A stretch of 11,688 bases of DNA from Sphingomonadaceae bacterium (GTDB taxonomy: Bacteria; Pseudomonadota; Alphaproteobacteria; Sphingomonadales; Sphingomonadaceae): the NCBI GenBank assembly GCA_019239785.1, contig JAFAZM010000043.1, positions 1-11,688 of the forward strand. Reading direction: 5' to 3'. The translations under genes and the position numbers were made by a program. The first letter of the stretch is position 1. Each line of letters opens with the position of its first letter. Below are positions 7,220 through 11,688 of this stretch, one piece after another. The notes under the pieces were generated by a model. It was not told where the DNA came from, made no database searches, and saw only the letters and a list, made by a program, of their open reading frames with translations.

Positions 7220-8251
7220 ATGGACCGTAGGGAGATAGGCCGTTCCGGCCTGGCGATCGCGCCGCTGATGCTCGGCGGCAACGTCCTCGGCTGGACCGCC
7301 GACGAAGCGGCCTCCTTCGCTATCCTCGATGCCTTCCTCGACGCGGGCTTCAATGCGATCGACACCGCTGACCAATATAGCTGCTGGGTGCCCGGCCATC
7401 AGGGCGGCGAATCCGAAAGGATGATCGGGCGTTGGCTGAAGGCGCGCGGCGGCCGTGACCGTATCGTCCTCGCCACCAAGGTCGGCTCGACGCCGCCGAA
7501 GCCTGGCCGGCCGGGTTTCGGCCGCAGCGGCTGGGGATCGGATCTCAGCGCGCAACATATCGAACGTGCGGTCGAAGGCTCCCTCGCGCGCCTGCAGACC
7601 GATCATGTGGATCTATACCAGTCCCACCTGGACGATCCAGGCACGCCGCTCGAGGAGACGCTGGAGGCGCATGACCGGCTGATGAGGGGCGGCAAGGTGC
7701 GCGCGATCGGCGCCTCGAACCACGCGACGCCACGGCTCGCCGAAGCCCTCGCGGTCAGCGACGCGCGGGGGCTGTCACGCTATCAGAGCCTCCAGCCGCG
7801 CTACAATCTGCGCGACCGGGAGGGGTTCGAAGGCGGGCTCCAGTCTCTCTGCCTGCGCGAGGGACTGGGCGTGCTCTGCTACAGCGCCCTCGCCCAGGGC
7901 TTCCTGACCGGGCATTACCGCACGAAGGTTCAGCGCGCGCAAAGCCAGTGGCGCCCACCCCTGGACGCAGCGGCCGACGCCCGGGGCCTGCGCATCCTCG
8001 ACGCGCTCGCCGAGGTCGCCGCCGCGGCTGGCGCAACCATGGGCCAGGTCGCGCTCGCCTGGCTCGTTGCGCAGCCAGGCGTGACCGCGCCGATCGTCGC
8101 GGTCAACGATCTCGAACAATTGCGCGAGGCGCTCGGCGCCTTCATGATACGGTTGGACCCGGCGACGCTCGAGCGGCTGTCTGCCGCCGGCGGTCCTTCG
8201 CCCCCGGACGCTCCTCCGGTCGCGGCGCAGGACGAAATGGGCAGGCGTTGA
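7220..8251 (+). CDS. Aldo/keto reductase
   Basis: Encodes a 343-residue NAD(P)H-dependent aldo/keto reductase, a soluble TIM-barrel enzyme that interconverts aldehydes or ketones with alcohols. The catalytic tetrad is visible: Asp48 and Tyr53 in AIDTADQYS, Lys87 in LATKVG, and His136 in DLYQSHLDDP. Other family motifs are MDRREIGRSGLAIAPLMLGG at the start, KVRAIGASNH, and ALAWLVAQPGVTAPIVAVND near the C terminus, where the cofactor phosphate is usually held. The ATG at 7220 lies eight bases after the MFS stop and begins exactly where homology begins, although the frame is open far upstream. The last about 20 residues are a Pro/Ala-rich tail. As the third gene of the monooxygenase operon it probably acts on a carbonyl intermediate; the substrate is unknown. 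Confidence 0.94.
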   Translation: MDRREIGRSGLAIAPLMLGGNVLGWTADEAASFAILDAFLDAGFNAIDTADQYSCWVPGHQGGESERMIGRWLKARGGRDRIVLATKVGSTPPKPGRPGFGRSGWGSDLSAQHIERAVEGSLARLQTDHVDLYQSHLDDPGTPLEETLEAHDRLMRGGKVRAIGASNHATPRLAEALAVSDARGLSRYQSLQPRYNLRDREGFEGGLQSLCLREGLGVLCYSALAQGFLTGHYRTKVQRAQSQWRPPLDAAADARGLRILDALAEVAAAAGATMGQVALAWLVAQPGVTAPIVAVNDLEQLREALGAFMIRLDPATLERLSAAGGPSPPDAPPVAAQDEMGRR

Positions 8252-8276
8252 CAGATTCCTCACCTGTTCATAGATT
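8248..8276 (+). promoter_or_regulatory. Possible sigma-70 promoter before the ThDP enzyme gene
   Basis: TTGACA at 8248-8253 overlaps the stop codon of the aldo/keto reductase. It is followed after 17 bases by TAGATT at 8271-8276 (four of six matches to TATAAT). Initiation would fall near 8283, at the edge of box 3. Alternatively, AATAAT within box 3 (8282-8287) is the -10 element, as proposed for copies 1 and 2. The two readings cannot be separated by eye. Confidence 0.4.
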
Positions 8277-8281
8277 TTCAG

Positions 8282-8302
8282 AATAATATTCAATATTCGG
8301 AA
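8282..8302 (+). promoter_or_regulatory. 21-base promoter/operator box, copy 3 (ThDP enzyme side)
   Basis: AATAAT followed by ATTCAATATTCGGAA (8288-8302). It matches copy 1 at 18 of 21 positions and has the core TTCA-ATATTC-GGAA at 8289-8302. It points toward the ThDP enzyme and ends 45 bases before its ATG. It also lies within a wider inverted repeat, TTTTCAGAATA (8275-8285) facing TATTCGGAAAA (8294-8304), whose arms match at 10 of 11 positions around an eight-base spacer. Together with copies 1 and 2 this argues for common control of three transcripts. Confidence 0.65.
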
Positions 8303-8347
8303 AACGCGATCGGGCATCGGAGCAGCCTGGAAGGATCGGAGGGAAAG

Positions 8348-9979
8348 ATGCCGGCGGAGCCGCCACTCAAGGTGCACCAGGCGATCGCGCGCGCGCTTGC
8401 GGCGAACGGCGTGGACACGATCTTCGGCCTGGTCGGCGATGCCAACATGTTCATGATCGACAGCTTCGTGCGCGACTGCGGCGGCTGCTTCGTCGCCGCC
8501 GGGCATGAGGCCGGCGCCGCGTTCATGGCGATCGGCTATGCCGCGCTGGCCGGACGGATCGGCGTCTGCAGCGTCACCCACGGCCCCGGAATGGTCAACA
8601 CGGCGACCGCTCTGGTCCATGGCGTCAGAGCCTCCGTGCCGATGCTGCTGCTCTGCGGCGACACCCAGGATATCGGCCATAGCCAGCATGTCGCCCAGCG
8701 CGGCTTTGCGATCGCCGCCGGCGCCGGCTTCGAACAGCTTCGCTCGCCGCGCACCGTGGCGCAGGACGTGGCGCGGGCGCTGCACCGGGCGATCGCCGAG
8801 CGGCGCCCGATCGCGCTCGACGTGCCGGACCATCTCGATTGGCAGGAGGCCCAGGATTTTCGGCCGATCGTGGCCCGGATACCGGAAAGCCGTGCGGTGG
8901 TCGCGGCCAGCGAGGATCTCGACAATGCGATCGGGATCATCGCCGCCGCAAAGCGGCCGCTCGTCCTCGCCGGACGGGGCGCGGCCGGTCCGGCGGCGCG
9001 GCAGGCCATCCTGAAGCTGGCGGCGCGGATCGAGGCGCCGCTCGCGACGACGCTGAAGGCCAAGGATCTGTTCCGCGGCGAGGATTGCGATCTCGGCCTG
9101 TTCGGCACGTTGAGCGCGCCTGCGGCGGTGGAGACGATCATGGAAAGCGACTGCCTGATCGCCTTCGGCGCGAGCCTCAACGACAAGACAATGTCGAACG
9201 GCGCCTTCCGCAAGGGCAAGCGGATCGTCCAGGTCAATCTGGAGCCGGCCGAGATCGGCAAGCATTTCCTGCCCGACGCAGGCGTCGTCGGCGATCCCGC
9301 CGGCGTGGCCGAGCTCTTCCACCATTGGCTCGACGAGGCCGAGATCCCGGCTTCCGGCTTCCGAGGCGAGGCGCTGAGGGAAAGGCTCGCCGCCGACGGT
9401 CAAGCCGCCGGCGTCGACTCGGACGGCGCCTATGAAGAGGCGCTTCGGCGGCTGGAGGAGATCCTCCCCGAGGACCGTGTGCTCGTGACTGACGCCGGCC
9501 GCTTCGTCGTGAAGGTCTGGACGCGGATGCGGGTGCGCGGGCCGGATTCCTTCCTGTCGACGGTGGATTTCGGCTCGATCGGCCTCGGTCTCGCTCACGC
9601 GATCGGAGCCGCGCATGCTGCGCCCGGCCGTCCGGTCGTCCTCCTGAGCGGCGACGGCGGGTTCATGCATGGCGGCCTCGCCGAGTTCAACACCGCCGTC
9701 CGGCACGGCGCGGATCTCGTCGTCGTCATCTGCAACGATCGCGCCTACGGCGCGGAGGTCGAGAAATACCGGCGCCGCTATCCTGACGGGGCAATGGATC
9801 CGGGCCTGATCGCCTTCGACTGGCCCGACTTCGCGACGGTCGCGACGGCCCTCGGGGGCGAGGGCCTCGCGATCAGGGCGGACACCGACTGGACGGCGGC
9901 CGCCGAGGCGATCCGGAAGCGCACCCGGCCGCTGCTGATCGACGTGCGGCTAGATCTCCTGCGTGCCGCCCGAGCCTGA
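8348..9979 (+). CDS. Thiamine-diphosphate-dependent enzyme, acetolactate synthase/decarboxylase superfamily
   Basis: Encodes 543 residues with the three-domain layout of the ThDP decarboxylase/acetohydroxyacid synthase superfamily. The N-terminal PYR domain (about 1-170) carries the catalytic glutamate Glu54 in AAGHEAGAAF. The middle domain is about 190-325. The C-terminal PP domain has the ThDP/Mg motif beginning GDGG at 435-438 and ending CND at 462-464. It lacks a membrane segment and is probably cytoplasmic. Members cleave or form the C-C bond next to a keto group (2-keto-acid decarboxylation, carboligation or lyase reactions). The exact reaction is not predictable here, and housekeeping acetolactate synthase is unlikely given the catabolic context and absent small subunit. 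GGAGG at 8338-8342 lies five bases before the ATG. It has its own box-bearing promoter region. Confidence 0.9.
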   Translation: MPAEPPLKVHQAIARALAANGVDTIFGLVGDANMFMIDSFVRDCGGCFVAAGHEAGAAFMAIGYAALAGRIGVCSVTHGPGMVNTATALVHGVRASVPMLLLCGDTQDIGHSQHVAQRGFAIAAGAGFEQLRSPRTVAQDVARALHRAIAERRPIALDVPDHLDWQEAQDFRPIVARIPESRAVVAASEDLDNAIGIIAAAKRPLVLAGRGAAGPAARQAILKLAARIEAPLATTLKAKDLFRGEDCDLGLFGTLSAPAAVETIMESDCLIAFGASLNDKTMSNGAFRKGKRIVQVNLEPAEIGKHFLPDAGVVGDPAGVAELFHHWLDEAEIPASGFRGEALRERLAADGQAAGVDSDGAYEEALRRLEEILPEDRVLVTDAGRFVVKVWTRMRVRGPDSFLSTVDFGSIGLGLAHAIGAAHAAPGRPVVLLSGDGGFMHGGLAEFNTAVRHGADLVVVICNDRAYGAEVEKYRRRYPDGAMDPGLIAFDWPDFATVATALGGEGLAIRADTDWTAAAEAIRKRTRPLLIDVRLDLLRAARA

Positions 9980-10039
9980 AATGGCGTCGCTCGGCCACCG
10001 TCGCGGGTCGAGTGCAACAGATGTCGCCTTGCGAGCACG

Positions 10040-10059
10040 GCCGGCTTATGAATGCCGGC
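10040..10059 (+). other. Short hairpin between the ThDP enzyme and regulator genes
   Basis: GCCGGC is repeated on either side of an eight-base loop (TTATGAAT), and since GCCGGC is self-complementary it can form a six-base stem. No T-run follows, so it is at best a weak or Rho-assisted terminator. It sits about 60 bases after the ThDP gene stop and 35 before the regulator start. Confidence 0.25.
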
Positions 10060-10094
10060 GGGGCTCATCGAATTCAGCAAAAGGATAACGGCCT

Positions 10095-10922
10095 GTGGCA
10101 TCGCCGAAGACGAAGGCAGCGAAGGAGAAGCAGGCGAGCTCGACGGGACTGCCGCGCTCGCCGCTGAGGGTGATGAACATATTGGAGGAACTGGCCAATG
10201 CCCCGGTCGGCCTTCCGCTCGTCCGCCTTTGCGAGCGCCTCGACCTTCCGATGACCAGCGTCCTCAACCTGCTGCGAGCGCTCGCCGATGCGAAATACGT
10301 CGTCAATCACCAGGGCCTCTACCGGCTCGGCGAGGCGGCGCTCCGGCTGAGCTCGCGGATCGCGGTCGCGGTGCCCTTTCCCTATGCCGTCCACGATCTG
10401 CTGACCAAGCTGATGACCCGCTGCGACGAGACGGCGATGCTCGCCGAGCTCGCCGAGGACGGCCGTTCGGCCGTGTATATCGACAAGGTCGAATGCCAGC
10501 GCACGATCCGCTTCTCCAACTTCATCGGCGTCAAGCGGCCGCTCCATTCGACCGCGATCGGCCGCGCCATGCTCGCCTTCCAGGACGAGGCCTTCATCAA
10601 ATCCTATTTGAAGACGGTGAAGCTCGCCGCGCGGGCGTCGCGCTCGATCACCGACCGGGACGAGCTGCTGAAGCGGCTCGACGAGATCCGTAAGGACGGC
10701 GTCGCGGCGGCGATCGAGGAGCATAGCGAAGGCGTCGGCGCGTTCGCCGCCCCGGTCTTCGATGCTTCGGGCCGGGTGAGAGCCGCCGTCTCGATCGGCG
10801 CGCCGGCGATGCGGGCGCGCTCGCTCGGCAAGAAATATGCCGAGGAGGTGCGCCAGGTCGGCAGGGAGATGTCGCTGGTGCTCGGCTGGCAGCCGAACCT
10901 CAGTATGACGGGCAGAGACTGA
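10095..10922 (+). CDS. IclR-family transcriptional regulator
   Basis: Encodes 275 residues. After a basic, Lys-rich N-terminal tail (residues 1-20), a winged helix-turn-helix spans about 21-85, with GLPLVRLCERLDLPMTSVLN and LLRALADAKYVVNHQGLYRLG. The IclR effector domain spans about 95-260, with the family hallmark RPLHSTAIGRAMLAF and later AAAIEEHSEGVGAFAAPVFD and AVSIGAPAMR. IclR proteins bind DNA as dimers or tetramers and respond to small organic acids or aromatics, as repressors or activators. The start is GTG at 10095, with AAGGA nine bases upstream. It most likely controls the three box-bearing promoters in this cluster (inferred). No copy of the box is visible before its own gene, so autoregulation through that site is not supported. 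Confidence 0.94.
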   Translation: MASPKTKAAKEKQASSTGLPRSPLRVMNILEELANAPVGLPLVRLCERLDLPMTSVLNLLRALADAKYVVNHQGLYRLGEAALRLSSRIAVAVPFPYAVHDLLTKLMTRCDETAMLAELAEDGRSAVYIDKVECQRTIRFSNFIGVKRPLHSTAIGRAMLAFQDEAFIKSYLKTVKLAARASRSITDRDELLKRLDEIRKDGVAAAIEEHSEGVGAFAAPVFDASGRVRAAVSIGAPAMRARSLGKKYAEEVRQVGREMSLVLGWQPNLSMTGRD

Positions 10923-10974
10923 GGCCTCCCTCACCGGAGATGGCCCCTCGTCCTGTTTTCCCCATTACCGGTTT

Positions 10975-10994
10975 GCCGGCTGACTCCAGCCGGC
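10975..10994. terminator. Perfect 8-base stem-loop between convergent genes
   Basis: GCCGGCTG, a four-base loop ACTC, then CAGCCGGC form a perfect GC-rich stem between the convergent ends of the IclR-family gene (10922) and the HpcH/HpaI-like gene (11005). The position fits a bidirectional terminator, but neither strand has a run of T after the stem. Its efficiency as a factor-independent terminator is therefore doubtful. Confidence 0.5.
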
Positions 10995-11004
10995 TCGCGA
11001 CGAT

Positions 11005-11688
11005 CTAAGCCTCGGCCAGCGCGATGGTCTGCCGCGCCCGCTTGAGCAGCGGCCCGTCGACATGCATGCCTTCGAAGTCGATCGTGCCTATGCCTCGCGC
11101 GGTCGCTTCGTCATAGGCGGCGAGCAGCCTGCGCGCATGGTCCACGTCCGCCGTCGACGGCGTGTAGACCTCGTGGGCGATCTCCACCTGCCGCGGCAGC
11201 AGGCAGACCTTTCCGTCGAAGCCCATCTGGCGGCCGAGCTCGGCATCGCTGCGGAACAGCGCGTCGTTGCGCACGTCGGCGATCGGGTGGTCGAAGGCTG
11301 CCAGGCCCGCCTCCTTCGCATGAAGCACGGCAAGCGAGCGGGCGACCTGGATCTCCTGGCCGGCATGGGTGCGGATCCCACTCATGCTGGCAATGAAGTC
11401 CTCGGCGCCCCAGTACATGCTGCGGACCTCGGGATAGGCGCCGAACAATTGCGCCGCGCGGGCGATGCCGCGGACGGATTCGATCCCCGCCATGATCGAC
11501 CGTTCGCGCCCGTCCGCACGCACTGCGCGGCGCAGCGCGTGCACGGCCGGGAAGAGCTCGTCGACCGCTTCCAGCTTCGCGGTGACCAGGACGTCGATCG
11601 CCAGCGGCGCGACCGCCTCGACATCGGCAAGGTAGAGATCGGACCAAGGCTCGTTCACCCTGACACCGATCAGATCGGCATAGCCTTC
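11005..11688 (-). CDS. HpcH/HpaI aldolase / CitE-like lyase, 5' end beyond right edge
   Basis: Encodes the last 227 residues of a CitE/HpcH-HpaI family protein; the frame is open to the right edge (EGYADLIGVRVNEPW...), so the N terminus is missing and a GTG at 11658 is not the true start. These Mg-dependent TIM-barrel enzymes cleave or form C-C bonds in CoA thioesters or hydroxy-keto acids (citramalyl-, malyl- or beta-methylmalyl-CoA lyase, aldolases). The substrate-binding arginine segment GVRVNEPW, the metal-ligand glutamate in MAGIESVRG and the aspartate in WGAEDFIASM are visible, as is GFDGKVCLLPRQV. In most CitE-like proteins the last motif reads C(I/L)HP-x-Q, so the usual His is Leu here. 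It is convergent with the IclR gene and may belong to a further part of the cluster off the edge. Confidence 0.88.
   Translation of the reverse strand, partial: EGYADLIGVRVNEPWSDLYLADVEAVAPLAIDVLVTAKLEAVDELFPAVHALRRAVRADGRERSIMAGIESVRGIARAAQLFGAYPEVRSMYWGAEDFIASMSGIRTHAGQEIQVARSLAVLHAKEAGLAAFDHPIADVRNDALFRSDAELGRQMGFDGKVCLLPRQVEIAHEVYTPSTADVDHARRLLAAYDEATARGIGTIDFEGMHVDGPLLKRARQTIALAEA

Noticed and set aside
7775..9706. Long open frame on the minus strand (643 codons)
   Set aside because: It lies antisense to the aldo/keto reductase and ThDP genes, has no recognisable domain, and its composition (Arg, Asp, His, Gly rich) is that of a GC-rich antisense shadow.
9980..10094. Copy of the 21-base box or a promoter before the IclR-family gene
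   Set aside because: No TTCC-N6-GGAA dyad is present. The only TTGCGA/TATGAAT pair has a 12-base spacer, which is too short for a sigma-70 promoter.
1..11688. tRNA, rRNA, CRISPR arrays, insertion sequences, attachment sites
   Set aside because: No cloverleaf, regularly spaced repeat, transposase or terminal inverted repeat was seen on either strand.

Overview
The window is GC-rich (intergenic control regions excepted) and looks like the chromosome or a large replicon of an alphaproteobacterium. A sphingomonad (Sphingomonas, Sphingobium or Novosphingobium type) is the best guess. This rests on the large TonB-dependent receptor with an Ala/Pro-rich linker and a DIIVTARR-type TonB box, the etfB-etfA pair, and general codon use. 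It is inference, not proof. No RNA gene, insertion sequence, CRISPR array or prophage gene is visible, and no stretch longer than 300 bases lacks a gene.

Layout. The left part reads leftward. It holds a TonB-dependent receptor (2206-4716), a small glutaredoxin/DinB-like fusion protein (1385-2155), and the electron-transfer flavoprotein genes etfB (541-1290) and etfA (1-544, running off the left edge). A 195-base divergent control region (4717-4911) separates these from a rightward run. That run is a RutA-like flavin-dependent monooxygenase (4912-6003), an MFS organic-anion-type transporter (6000-7211) and an aldo/keto reductase (7220-8251), all tightly spaced. After a 96-base AT-rich gap come a thiamine-diphosphate-dependent enzyme (8348-9979) and an IclR-family regulator (10095-10922). 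A leftward HpcH/HpaI (CitE-like) lyase gene, cut by the right edge, lies at 11005-11688, convergent with the regulator.

Working model (inference). This looks like an inducible catabolic cluster for a small, probably ring-containing or anionic organic compound. The receptor would bring it across the outer membrane and the MFS protein across the inner membrane. The RutA-like enzyme would oxidise or open it using reduced flavin and O2. The ThDP enzyme and aldo/keto reductase would process a keto-acid or aldehyde intermediate, and the HpcH/HpaI protein may cleave a later one. The substrate cannot be read from the sequence. None of the other genes of the pyrimidine Rut pathway is present, so uracil is not the obvious substrate.

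The most striking non-coding signal is a 21-base box present three times: once before the receptor, once before the monooxygenase and once before the ThDP enzyme. Each copy points toward its gene, and the copies agree at about 15-18 of 21 positions. It contains an AAYAAT element followed by a TTCC-N6-GGAA dyad (TTCA-N6-GGAA in the third copy). It probably marks a shared regulon, and the IclR-family protein encoded at the end of the cluster is the natural candidate to bind it.
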